Origin: JANSWY01 sp965243755
GTDB taxonomy: Bacteria > Bacteroidota > Bacteroidia > Cytophagales > Cyclobacteriaceae
Reading direction: 5' to 3'
Assembly (NCBI GenBank): GCA_965243755.1
Contig: CBDEVW010000003.1
Location: 620,001 to 684,000, forward strand
DNA: 64,000 bases
This document shows, in pieces, positions 34,212 to 43,561 of the stretch; positions within the stretch are counted from its first letter, which is position 1, and the number at the start of each line of letters is the position of its first letter. A model generated the notes under the pieces. The model made no database searches, was not told where the DNA came from, and was given only the letters and a program-made list of their open reading frames with translations. Both the position numbers and the translations under genes were made by a program.

Positions 34212-36107
34212 ATGGAAAATAGTAAAAATTTTGTAATTGATTTTGACAGTACCTTCACACAGGTTGAAGCGCTTGATGTACTGGCCGAAATATCACTTGA
34301 AAACGCCAGTGATAAGGAGGAGGTCATCAGAGAGATCAAGGAAATTACAGACCTGGGAATGGAGGGTAAGATTTCTTTCCGTGAATCCTTAAAGCGTAGA
34401 ATCGATGTGCTGCATGCCAACAAGCGGGACCTTCCAGAACTGATTGACCGGCTCAGCACCAAAGTTTCTCCATCTTTCAAAAGAAACAAGGAGTTCATCT
34501 CAAAATACAGAAACAATATTTTCATTTTATCCAATGGCTTCAAGGACTTTATTGTGCCTATTGTGGAGCATTACGGCGTGAAACCTGAAAATGTCTTTGC
34601 CAATGATTTTGTCTATGATGAGGAAGGCAACATCATCGGTTTCAATGAAGATAATTTATTGTCAAGCAATGGAGGTAAACCAAAACAAATAGAATCACTG
34701 AAACTCGATGGTGAGGTATATGTCATTGGTGACGGCTACAATGATTATGAGATCAAAGCTGCAGGACTGGCCAAAGAGTTTTATTTATTTACAGAAAATA
34801 TCAAAAGAGAAAGTGTTGTGGAAAAAGCAGACCATATTGCACCTTCTTTTGACGAAATACTATATAAGAATAAGATGGAAGACAGGGCATTATCTTATCC
34901 AAAAAACAGGATCAAGGTTTTATTGTTGGAAAATGTGCACGATCATGGTGTGCAAAAAATGATCAGCGAGGGGTATGATGTTGAGGTGTATCCGGCTGGT
35001 TTATCGGAAGAAGAGCTGGCTGAAAAGATCAAAGATGTCTCCATCATTGGAATCAGGTCGAAAACACAGATCACCAAAAAGGTACTGGCAAATGCGAAGC
35101 GTCTGCTGGCAGTAGGAGCGTTTTGTATTGGCACCAACCAGATTGACCTTGAAGAATGCCAGAAGAAAGGGATTGCCGTATTCAATGCGCCATTTAGCAA
35201 CACCCGATCAGTGGTAGAATTGGCCATTGCGGAGATCATTCTGCTGATGCGAAATCTTCCTGACAAGGTTGCTTCCATGCACCAGGGCAAATGGGAGAAG
35301 TCGGCAAATGGAAGTTTTGAGGTGCGAGGAAAGCGACTTGGAATAATTGGATACGGAAATATTGGCGCACAATTGTCAATCGTGGCAGAAGCTTTGGGTA
35401 TTGACGTGTATTACTATGATATTGAAGAGCGCCTTGCACTTGGTAATGCCACCAAGCTGGATTCTTTGGACGAATTGCTAAAAATAGCAGACATCATCAC
35501 TTTGCATGTAGACGGCAGAGATACCAATAAAAACATGATTGGTGAGAAGGAATTTGCCAAAATGAAAGATGGTGTAATATTCCTCAACCTCAGCAGAGGA
35601 CATGTAGTTGATATCAAAGCCCTGAAAGCAAATATTGAAAGTGGCAAGATACATGGTACAGCCGTAGATGTGTTTCCTGAGGAACCATTGAGCAATAAAG
35701 AAGAGTTCGTTTCGGAATTGAGGGGACTACCAAATACCATCCTTACTCCTCACATTGGCGGAAGTACACTGGAGGCTCAGGAAAACATTGCCGATTTTGT
35801 ACCCAACAAGATCATGAACTATATCAACACGGGCTCAACAGCCAACAGTGTGAATTTCCCGAATCTTGTATTGCCAACTTTAGTAAATGCTCACCGGTTC
35901 ATTCACATTCACCACAACGAACCAGGGGTACTGGCAAAAATTAACAACGTGTTGGCCAAACATGAGATCAACATTGTTGGGCAATACCTTAAAACCAATG
36001 AAACCATCGGTTATGTAATTACCGACATCAATAAAGATTACAACAAGGAAGTAATGACAGATCTTAAGAAAATTGAAGGGACGATTAGATTCAGGGTACT
36101 TTATTGA
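34212..36107 (+). CDS. serA: Phosphoserine phosphatase-like / 3-phosphoglycerate dehydrogenase fusion
   Basis: A 631-residue fusion. Residues 1-218 are a HAD phosphatase of the SerB type: DFDST (Asp10, Asp12), Ser107 in FILSNGF, Lys157 in GGKPK and GDGYND (Asp174, Asp178). Residues 230-550 are D-3-phosphoglycerate dehydrogenase: GIIGYGNIG (380-385), Arg462 in LSRG, Glu in FPEEP and His514 in TPHIGG. Residues 565-631 are an ACT domain for serine feedback. The protein may carry the first and last steps of serine synthesis, with the SerC-like gene at 43562 doing the middle one. It diverges from the hydrolase gene. Confidence 0.9.
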   Translation: MENSKNFVIDFDSTFTQVEALDVLAEISLENASDKEEVIREIKEITDLGMEGKISFRESLKRRIDVLHANKRDLPELIDRLSTKVSPSFKRNKEFISKYRNNIFILSNGFKDFIVPIVEHYGVKPENVFANDFVYDEEGNIIGFNEDNLLSSNGGKPKQIESLKLDGEVYVIGDGYNDYEIKAAGLAKEFYLFTENIKRESVVEKADHIAPSFDEILYKNKMEDRALSYPKNRIKVLLLENVHDHGVQKMISEGYDVEVYPAGLSEEELAEKIKDVSIIGIRSKTQITKKVLANAKRLLAVGAFCIGTNQIDLEECQKKGIAVFNAPFSNTRSVVELAIAEIILLMRNLPDKVASMHQGKWEKSANGSFEVRGKRLGIIGYGNIGAQLSIVAEALGIDVYYYDIEERLALGNATKLDSLDELLKIADIITLHVDGRDTNKNMIGEKEFAKMKDGVIFLNLSRGHVVDIKALKANIESGKIHGTAVDVFPEEPLSNKEEFVSELRGLPNTILTPHIGGSTLEAQENIADFVPNKIMNYINTGSTANSVNFPNLVLPTLVNAHRFIHIHHNEPGVLAKINNVLAKHEINIVGQYLKTNETIGYVITDINKDYNKEVMTDLKKIEGTIRFRVLY

Positions 36108-36169
36108 TATCCTGGCTTAATCTATCTTTATTTTTAAACATAGATTAAAAGATAAAAGACTTAAGATAA

Positions 36170-36199
36170 AAGGAGGCTCAATCCTATTTGAGCCTCCTT
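36170..36199. terminator. Bidirectional terminator between convergent genes
   Basis: A perfect 12-base stem, AAGGAGGCTCAA (36170-36181) with TTGAGCCTCCTT (36188-36199), around a 6-base loop. It sits between the SerB-SerA gene and the convergent lipoprotein gene. A short T run follows only on the minus strand. Confidence 0.75.
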
Positions 36200-36215
36200 A
36201 CTTCCGGGTCTTGTG

Positions 36216-37235
36216 TTACCACACCCTGCTTTCACCATTTTCATAATCGAAATTTTCGAGCTCCTGCCAGATCACTTCAATTAACGAATCATAATTTTCT
36301 GCTACCAGTTCATGGATGATTTCCTGAAACTCGTAATCAGCAGGTGGCTGGGTACCGTACATGGCCATGTAGGTAATCATGGAAGCGAGGAAATAAACCG
36401 TAGGTCTTCCATGGGGCGAATTGTCCTCATATATGTCTAAAATCGGAACATTTCTTAGCTCAGTATCAAGTAAAAGTTTGGCAATAATTGGTCCTACCGG
36501 AATCATTTTTATTTCGAGTTCTGGTCTTGCTGCTACCAACTCATCATGATACGTGATCCACCAATCGTGAAATTCCTGTTGTGTGATTTGGTGATAGTTA
36601 ATGTATTCTTCACTTGTTGGAGGGAAATCCTCAATGTAGCCAGACATGTCCGGCCAGTTTTCATAGATGTAATAAGTAACTCCTGGTTCCAGGGCCTCTA
36701 CCCTGTCAATGACCGCAATTGTAGCGTCTACAGGGGAGAAATCTTCTCCAAAATAGTTTTCATTGGGACCCTGGTACTGCACAAAGTTGGCTGCTGTAAT
36801 CATTATTGTATTAAAATCGGCCTCATCAAACGTTTCAAAATCTGAATCCCAGGCGCTTTCAGTATCTACAAATCCCCACTGCGAAAACATGTCATCATTG
36901 GCATGTTGTGGTAAGAAGCCGTATTTACCTGAAACTGCAAAGTCATATCCCGCAGCACCGGCCAATTGGCCCATCCAGTACGGCGCGGCAGTGCTGCTTG
37001 GTGGAGTGATGTCCTGATAGGCCTCACTGATGGCTTCATGATTGATCAGACTGTGTCCAAATATAAAAGTGCGAAGGGTAGTAGTAATAGGTTCGGCTGG
37101 TGGGAGATTACTGGTGGTATCACCTATGGTGGTGGTATCATTTTCATCGGGTTCCATCGGAGCTGGGTCGTCATTTGAGCAACTGGCTACATAGATCAAA
37201 AAAGCCATGAGGCCCAAAAACAGATAATTTTTCAT
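36216..37235 (-). CDS. SGNH-like lipoprotein
   Basis: A 339-residue lipoprotein: signal ending VASC, then an acidic Thr/Pro-rich linker (about 20-50). FIFGHSLINH looks like an SGNH block I with its nucleophile Ser, and the end of the domain has DNSPHGRPTVYFLAS, an Asp-x-x-His block V. This suggests an esterase-like SGNH fold on the cell surface or in the periplasm. Other blocks are not clear, so activity is uncertain. Very acidic overall. It converges on the SerB-SerA gene. Confidence 0.65.
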   Translation of the reverse strand: MKNYLFLGLMAFLIYVASCSNDDPAPMEPDENDTTTIGDTTSNLPPAEPITTTLRTFIFGHSLINHEAISEAYQDITPPSSTAAPYWMGQLAGAAGYDFAVSGKYGFLPQHANDDMFSQWGFVDTESAWDSDFETFDEADFNTIMITAANFVQYQGPNENYFGEDFSPVDATIAVIDRVEALEPGVTYYIYENWPDMSGYIEDFPPTSEEYINYHQITQQEFHDWWITYHDELVAARPELEIKMIPVGPIIAKLLLDTELRNVPILDIYEDNSPHGRPTVYFLASMITYMAMYGTQPPADYEFQEIIHELVAENYDSLIEVIWQELENFDYENGESRVW

Positions 37236-37385
37236 GCGTGTTTTGTTATAAAAGTTAAAAGTTTCAGATCATGAAACGATTAACTCACAATGATCCCCCC
37301 TACAAAAAGTAAACTATTATTGATATTGGTAAAATAAAATTTTGAAGTACCTTAATGAAACGAAATATTTCAGAATAAAAAGTAA

Positions 37386-37511
37386 ATGGATACAGCAATA
37401 GATTTTTGGCAGGACTACTGGTATTTGTTTGTCATTTTCATGTTTGTGTTACCTGGTTATCGGATAATGAACAGGAAAAACAAACAGCGCAACAATCAAA
37501 AGGAGGACTAA
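37386..37511 (+). CDS. Possible 41-residue membrane protein
   Basis: ATG at 37386 to TAA at 37509-37511. One membrane helix (about residues 10-25, YWYLFVIFMFVLPG) followed by a basic, Asn/Gln-rich tail (MNRKNKQRNNQKED). The layout is typical of real short single-span proteins. It ends 4 bases before the convergent OmpA-family gene. Too short for domain evidence; function unknown. Confidence 0.45.
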   Translation: MDTAIDFWQDYWYLFVIFMFVLPGYRIMNRKNKQRNNQKED

Positions 37512-37515
37512 TTAC

Positions 37516-39600
37516 CTAGTAACCAGTCACTTTAAATTCTACACGGCGGTTTTGCATTCGCTCATCTTCATTTCGGTTTTTGGTAATTGGCTTTGACCTG
37601 CCATAACCCTTACCTGTGATTCTGGCTTCATCAATGCCTTTTTCCACCAGGTAAGCTTCTACGGCCTCTACCCTCATGGTCGATAATTCCAATAAGGCAT
37701 TTCGGTCACCCCGGTTGTCGGTATGTCCACCTAATTCAATTTCCAGGGAAGGATTTTCTTTCATTAGCGCTACCAGTTTATCAAGTTCCTGATAGCTTGT
37801 ACTAATCAATTTGTCTGTACCTCTTTCAAACAAGACATTTTTGAGGTTAAATACCTTTCCCACGGCAATGGGCTCCAGATAAAGATCCTTTTTAATTTCT
37901 TCTGTTTGCATACTGCCATCGATCTCAATGTGTTCACTAATGGCCACATGCCCGGGTGCCGATGCTCTCAGGTCATAAGACTCCCCCAAAGGCAATACTA
38001 TCTGGTAATAGCCACTGGTGTGATCAGAAAGTGCCACACCTGATTCCTCCGGTCTTCCTAGCACATCGTATCGAATCTCAGCCTGCATCGGTTGATTTGA
38101 AAATTGATCATATACCACTCCGCTTATCCATACGACAGGATATGGTTTTGCATTATCTGCTAATTTTATTCTAAAAGCATCTCCTCCCCCATGACCACCT
38201 TCATCATAGGATACCATGTAAGCATAATCTCCCTTCGCGGAGATCGTAAAATAAGCATCCCAACCTTTACTGTTAATTTCAGGCCCCAGGTTTTGGGGTT
38301 TGGTCCAGTTGGTCCAGGTGTTATCCTTCCTCCTGGTCATATAGATATCTGCACTACCATAACCAGGGTATCCATAGCTGGCAAAGTAGAGCGTTTTGTT
38401 GTCGGCAGCCAGGAATGGCGTCATATCCTCCGCAAAAGTATTGACGTCATCCCCAAGATTTTTAGGAGCAGACCAGGAGCCATCTGGTTGAAGGAAACAA
38501 ACATACAGGTCTTTCTCGCCATAGGTGTCGTCGCGTTCAAGCGAAGTGATCATGGTCTTTCTGTTGGCCGAGATATGATAACTTTCATACTGATTGTAGT
38601 TGTAATAGTCATCAATGATTACCTCTTCTGGTGTTGTCCAGCCGGTGGCTGTGCGGTGCGAGAAATACAGCCCCTGTTTGTCGCCGGTTTCATCACCTTC
38701 ATCCATATCCATAAACAAAGTATTATTGTCCGGAGAGACAGAAGTAATGCTGTTGTGCCAGTCGGTATTGAGTGGTGCTGGCATTTGGACAGCAGGTCCC
38801 CAGGTATTGTCCGCCTGCAACTTCGACATCCATATGTCTTGCAAGCGTTTTTCTCCTATATTTTCCTTGTACTCATCCCGAGTAACGTAAAGCGTCTTAC
38901 CATCATGCGAAACCAGAGGGTGAAGTTCATCAGCCTCTGAGTTGACATTCGGACCCAGGTTTTCTTTTACATATCCCATTTCTACATTTGGTACGAGGTT
39001 GATGGGTGTTGCGGGATGTTTTACAATCAGGTAATCGATGGCTACTTTGGTTTTGCTCCCCACAGTAAAGCCGGTGTATTTCCCCATTACTTTCAGACCT
39101 TCCTGGCGGTGAACTTCTTTACCATTGATAAAGAAGATAGTAGTGTTCCCGGTTTTTCTGATGGCAAGAACATTGGTCCCTCCTCTATTGATGATTTCCG
39201 TAAAGGTCCATTCCTTGTAATAGACAGTTTCTTCATTAATATACCCATAGATGAGAAAGTACCCCCCTTTGGAAATATCAAAATAGTACTTATCACTTCC
39301 TGATGATGCCCACAGCAAACCATATCCATAGTTGTCCTTTCCCTGATCCAACAAGGTGATTTTGGTTTCTATATAGTAATCTTCTTTGGGGTTGAGGTAG
39401 AGTTCCTGGTAGAAATTTCGTAAGGAGGATTTGGTATCGATGATGTATGAACCGTTTTCTACTTTGGTTTCATAGACCTCTGTTTTTCTCGCTACCCATC
39501 TGTTTTGGTTATCATCGAATTGTTCGTTGAATAGCAAGTGATCCTGGGAAATGACGGTATAGGAAAACAACAGGCATAGCAAAAGGTTAAAGTACTTCAT
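37516..39600 (-). CDS. OmpA-family protein with beta-propeller (PD40) repeats
   Basis: A 694-residue secreted protein (signal ends at about residue 18). Residues 20-195 look like a LamG-type sandwich. Then come PD40/TolB-like blades (DGKTLYVTRD, then DNNTLFMDMD, then DNKTLYFASYGYPG), a carboxypeptidase-regulatory-like beta domain (about 495-570), and a C-terminal OmpA domain that binds peptidoglycan (ELGGHTDNRGD, then RRVEFKV). This layout is common in Bacteroidota outer-membrane-linked proteins. The LytTR regulator gene lies 70 bases upstream on the same strand and may be linked. Confidence 0.9.
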   Translation of the reverse strand: MKYFNLLLCLLFSYTVISQDHLLFNEQFDDNQNRWVARKTEVYETKVENGSYIIDTKSSLRNFYQELYLNPKEDYYIETKITLLDQGKDNYGYGLLWASSGSDKYYFDISKGGYFLIYGYINEETVYYKEWTFTEIINRGGTNVLAIRKTGNTTIFFINGKEVHRQEGLKVMGKYTGFTVGSKTKVAIDYLIVKHPATPINLVPNVEMGYVKENLGPNVNSEADELHPLVSHDGKTLYVTRDEYKENIGEKRLQDIWMSKLQADNTWGPAVQMPAPLNTDWHNSITSVSPDNNTLFMDMDEGDETGDKQGLYFSHRTATGWTTPEEVIIDDYYNYNQYESYHISANRKTMITSLERDDTYGEKDLYVCFLQPDGSWSAPKNLGDDVNTFAEDMTPFLAADNKTLYFASYGYPGYGSADIYMTRRKDNTWTNWTKPQNLGPEINSKGWDAYFTISAKGDYAYMVSYDEGGHGGGDAFRIKLADNAKPYPVVWISGVVYDQFSNQPMQAEIRYDVLGRPEESGVALSDHTSGYYQIVLPLGESYDLRASAPGHVAISEHIEIDGSMQTEEIKKDLYLEPIAVGKVFNLKNVLFERGTDKLISTSYQELDKLVALMKENPSLEIELGGHTDNRGDRNALLELSTMRVEAVEAYLVEKGIDEARITGKGYGRSKPITKNRNEDERMQNRRVEFKVTGY

Positions 39601-39670
39601 TCTTGTTGGTTATTTTGGACAAACGATAATGTCAATCAAGATACCAAAGAATGAGGCAACAACAAAGTTG

Positions 39671-40408
39671 TTACAACATGTTGGCTAGTTTGGTCATAAG
39701 TTCCTGTTTTTTGGTACGGGCAACATCAATCTCCAGGCCGTTGCTAAGCACGATTGTACCGCTTCTTTTACTATACTTTTTCACCTCATTCAGGTTCACA
39801 ATATATGAACGGTGTATTCTGAGGAAATCAAATGTGTCCAGTAACTTTTCATAGTCTCCAATCGGCTTACTAGCGATCACTTTCTGGTCATCTTTCATTT
39901 GAAATATGCTGTAATTGCTATCTGCCATGATGCAATAAATGTCTTTGGTGTCAACAATCTGAATGCCATCAAGGTTGGGGATTGCAATCCTTTCCAGTTT
40001 ATTAGGTTTTGCAATAAGCTCTTTGAGTAATTGAATGCTAGGTGCCTGGGATTGTGCTTCTTTGAAATGCTCAATGGCTTCTTTCAGTTCACGATAATTG
40101 ATTGGTTTGAGCAAATAATCCACCGCGGATAACCTGATGGCCTTTATGGCATATTCCTGATGGGCGGTGGTAAAGATGACAGCAACAGGATGCCCTTGTA
40201 GTTGCTCCACCAAGTCAAGTCCCGTTCCATTAGGCATATTGATGTCCAAAAAGATTAATGCGGGATTTTCGTTCCTTATTAGTTGATAACCATCATGGAT
40301 GTTGTTTGCAGTACCGGCAATTTCCAATTCCGGGCAATGCTTGTTGATCAGGGCTGTAAGTGATTTTATTGCACCTGGTTCGTCATCAATTAGTACTACT
40401 TTAATCAT
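39671..40408 (-). CDS. LytTR-family response regulator
   Basis: A 245-residue regulator. The receiver has its phospho-acceptor Asp55 (FLDINMP), an acidic pair near the start (IDDE) and Lys in LLKP. The C-terminal LytTR DNA-binding domain is at about 135-240 (IPNLDGIQIVDTKDIYCI, then FLRIHRSYIVNL). It is the partner of the propeller kinase 2 bases upstream. Such pairs usually control nearby genes in response to an external signal. Confidence 0.93.
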   Translation of the reverse strand: MIKVVLIDDEPGAIKSLTALINKHCPELEIAGTANNIHDGYQLIRNENPALIFLDINMPNGTGLDLVEQLQGHPVAVIFTTAHQEYAIKAIRLSAVDYLLKPINYRELKEAIEHFKEAQSQAPSIQLLKELIAKPNKLERIAIPNLDGIQIVDTKDIYCIMADSNYSIFQMKDDQKVIASKPIGDYEKLLDTFDFLRIHRSYIVNLNEVKKYSKRSGTIVLSNGLEIDVARTKKQELMTKLANML

Positions 40409-40410
40409 GG

Positions 40411-43254
40411 TCAGAGATCATTTGGGAACTTAATATTTACTTCAGTGCCAACATTGGGTTCACTTTTTATTACCATATCAAACTCAGCTTCATAAAACTT
40501 GGTCAAAAGTTTTATCCTGTCTTTCACCAGACTGGTTCCATAAGACTTCCTTGTGGACTTATTTTTCTGATTCATATCAAATCCCACTCCATCGTCTTTA
40601 ATGGTCACCGTAATGATACCGTTCTCATCTCTAAACTTCACCCATATATTGCCTTTATCATTTTTTGGCATTAACCCATGCCAGATGGCATTTTCTATGA
40701 TTGGCTGAATGATCATGGATGGAATGGTCGTCATGTATTCATCCACTCCCTGGGTATCAAAATAAACCTCAAACTTGCCATCGGTCCTCAGCTTTTCAAT
40801 TTCGGTGTATAATTTAAGCGTTTCAAGCTCCTCATTCATAGTGACCAGTAATTTATTGGAGTGGTCCAATACTTTTCTGATGAGAACACTGTAATCTGTG
40901 AGGTATTGCTCAGCATCATGTTTTTGATCCTCCACCACAAAATGCTGTATAGAACTGAGTGCATTGAAAAGAAAATGCGGGTTGATCTGCGCTTTCAATG
41001 CTTTCATTTCTGAATTAATCCTGTCCTTGGCCAGCTTTTCTTTGATCCGTTGGTTTCTTTTAATCGCTCTGTATATCAGGAGTGTAACAGAAACAGACAC
41101 CAGAAAGCATCCTGCCAGGAACCACCAAGTCTGATAATAAGGCGGTTTAATACTGAAGATTAAGGATGCCGATGGAGACCAGGGGGTATTTCTTGTTTTT
41201 GCCTGCACCATCAATTCATACTGATCCGGCTTTAATCTGCTAAACCGAAGTTGATTTTCGCCTGTTTCAAACCAGGGAGACTGATTGTCGCCAGACAACA
41301 GTTTATACCTGTATATCAGACTTTCTCTGTCTGCAAAATGAACTGCTGCAAATCCTACTTCTATGTTATTGACTTCATGTGACAACTCCAGTTTCGGTAC
41401 AATTTCTCTCTCTTCAAAGTCCAGCACCAATGATTCAAAATAAATGGGAATTTCCGTTTGTTTGATTGTCCTAAGGTTTGCATCAAAATGAAAAAGCCCC
41501 ATATCAGTTCCAACATACACGCTATCATTGAAAACTTCCATACTAAATAACCTTTCACCAATCAGGCCATTTTCTTCGTGGATGTACCCGTATATTTGAT
41601 CTGTTTGGGTATCAATAATCGTAATCCCCTCTTTGGATGCGACATACAGTTTATTTTTATACGATAATATTTTTTGACAAAAGTTATCCAGTAATCCCTG
41701 TTCCTGATTGAATAACATTGTGTTGCTTCCATCATATTTGATGAGCCCTATGCCATCTGCTGCAATCCAGGCACTAAAGTTTTGATCCACCTCCAAATCC
41801 ACCATTCGAGACCCTAAAAGAGGATTTTGATGAGAATGATTGACCAGCGAGTCTCCAAGATAGGTAAACAGTCCATTTCTTCCGGCGATCAATATTGAAT
41901 CATATGAAAATATTTGAAAATCCTGTATATCTGATTCGTTATAATAGAAGAACCTGGCAGATCTTGGTGCAAAATCTACTCTACTAATGTAATCGATCCG
42001 ACCTCCTTTTGGTAATCGGAACAAGCAATGTGGTGTAGAAAAAACATATTCATCATCAACCAGTTCCACATTTTTGATCACCGTTACATCAAAAATAAAC
42101 CCGGGAAAATAGGACTTCTTTCTTCCAGCTACCCAAACCTGACCGTCACCATTAATTTCCACATCCTTTATTCCTCCAGTTTGAGGAAAGATACCATGTT
42201 GTCTCCACTTGTTGGTTTCATGCACCATCATTCTTCCATCAGTCAGAAAAGCATGGAGCTTGTTGTTTGCAACTTTTAAAGCTTCTACACTTTCCGTAAT
42301 GCTCCTATCAGGAAAAACGTTTTGCGCTGCTTGAAAATATACTCCACCTGTAAGCGTAGCAATCCATTTATTACCCTCGTTATCAAAAAACAGGTTTGAG
42401 ACTTCCGGAATATCACTGATTTTGTAAACAGAATGATCAATTAACTGATAAAGGCCGTCACTTGCCATCAAAAACACCTTTTCTCCAATTTTTTTAATGT
42501 TATATAGTGTGGCATTCACCCCAATATCGACAAGATTATAAGTCCAGGTGGATGGATTAAAGACAATAAGCTTGTCCATCGAAGCATAGCTGATGTATTC
42601 GTAGCTATTTACACTGACATGGTGCCAGTACCCACGAAATAGTTCCAGGTTTTCATCATATCTCTTTTTTAACTTACCATTCGCAATACTTCCTGAAACT
42701 GATCCTCCAATGATATGCAAAGAATCCTCGCGAAGGATCAGATAATTGACCACTCCATACGGCAGATCTTCCAGTAGCTTTGGTTGAAATGATTTGAATG
42801 ACGAGACCTTGCCATTTGAAATGTACACAGCGGAATCAAATTCAACAATGTCCACCACCTGATAATTACCATCCAATTGGGTTAATTCCGGAGTGTTTTT
42901 GGAGGTATAAATTCTGCCTTGATGAATATACCCTACCTTGCCATTAATAGTGTACATCCAAATGCGATCCCTTGAGTCTTTGAAGAAGTTGATGATTTCA
43001 TTATCAGGAAGTCCATCATCGGTTGTAAAATTTTTGAAGGATCTTCCATCAAATCTGCTCAGACCAACATCAGTTCCTATCCAGATATAACCACTTACGT
43101 CCTGTTCAATACAATAAACCATATTGGACGGAAGGCCTTCAGACCGGGTGTAATTGATGTAATTATCAGTCTGACCAAATAAAATCAATGTGCCGTAACA
43201 AAAAAAAATGGTTAGGCTGAGTTTCATCTTATGTGTAAAAATTAAAAAACCCAC
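40411..43254 (-). CDS. LytS-like sensor histidine kinase with periplasmic propeller and Y_Y_Y domain
   Basis: A 947-residue kinase. The signal peptide fits a start at the second Met (43227). Residues to about 590 are two-component-regulator propeller repeats (GYIWIGTDVGLSRFDG, then DGLPDNEI), followed by a Y_Y_Y domain (about 600-690), one membrane helix (about 705-725) and a His_kinase domain with QINPHFLFNAL, where His is the phospho site. The ATPase part has IENAIWHGL and KDDGVGFD. It resembles the N-terminal half of hybrid sensors of polysaccharide loci, though no SusC/D genes are near. Confidence 0.92.
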   Translation of the reverse strand: MGFLIFTHKMKLSLTIFFCYGTLILFGQTDNYINYTRSEGLPSNMVYCIEQDVSGYIWIGTDVGLSRFDGRSFKNFTTDDGLPDNEIINFFKDSRDRIWMYTINGKVGYIHQGRIYTSKNTPELTQLDGNYQVVDIVEFDSAVYISNGKVSSFKSFQPKLLEDLPYGVVNYLILREDSLHIIGGSVSGSIANGKLKKRYDENLELFRGYWHHVSVNSYEYISYASMDKLIVFNPSTWTYNLVDIGVNATLYNIKKIGEKVFLMASDGLYQLIDHSVYKISDIPEVSNLFFDNEGNKWIATLTGGVYFQAAQNVFPDRSITESVEALKVANNKLHAFLTDGRMMVHETNKWRQHGIFPQTGGIKDVEINGDGQVWVAGRKKSYFPGFIFDVTVIKNVELVDDEYVFSTPHCLFRLPKGGRIDYISRVDFAPRSARFFYYNESDIQDFQIFSYDSILIAGRNGLFTYLGDSLVNHSHQNPLLGSRMVDLEVDQNFSAWIAADGIGLIKYDGSNTMLFNQEQGLLDNFCQKILSYKNKLYVASKEGITIIDTQTDQIYGYIHEENGLIGERLFSMEVFNDSVYVGTDMGLFHFDANLRTIKQTEIPIYFESLVLDFEEREIVPKLELSHEVNNIEVGFAAVHFADRESLIYRYKLLSGDNQSPWFETGENQLRFSRLKPDQYELMVQAKTRNTPWSPSASLIFSIKPPYYQTWWFLAGCFLVSVSVTLLIYRAIKRNQRIKEKLAKDRINSEMKALKAQINPHFLFNALSSIQHFVVEDQKHDAEQYLTDYSVLIRKVLDHSNKLLVTMNEELETLKLYTEIEKLRTDGKFEVYFDTQGVDEYMTTIPSMIIQPIIENAIWHGLMPKNDKGNIWVKFRDENGIITVTIKDDGVGFDMNQKNKSTRKSYGTSLVKDRIKLLTKFYEAEFDMVIKSEPNVGTEVNIKFPNDL

Positions 43255-43561
43255 GAGTCGAGTTATTTAAACCTCTAATAAAAAAGGATTTGAGCTATCA
43301 CGCAATCTCAACAGTCCACTGTTAACCTACTCTGCAAGCAGAATGAGGTCCCGAAAATTCATTCGGGATGAGGCCTTGTTTTAAAAGCAGACTTCACTCG
43401 GTAGTATTTAAGTGTTAGGTTTAAAAACTATCCTAATAACCCGTGGGTATACTTTTAAAGTCTTTAGGGAGTAAAAGAAATTCCCTTATTCTTTTTTTGG
43501 TTGGTGCTGTCCCTTAATTTCGAATCAAATTTAGGTAACCATTATTGCTATTCAAAAAAAC
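43255..43561. other. Intergenic region with a hairpin
   Basis: No gene is seen between the divergent kinase and aminotransferase genes. A perfect 7-base hairpin, TCCCGAA (43349-43355) with TTCGGGA (43362-43368), lies inside AGG-flanked sequence. It has no T tract, so it is not an ordinary terminator. Promoters for both genes should lie here, but none matches the consensus closely. Confidence 0.5.
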
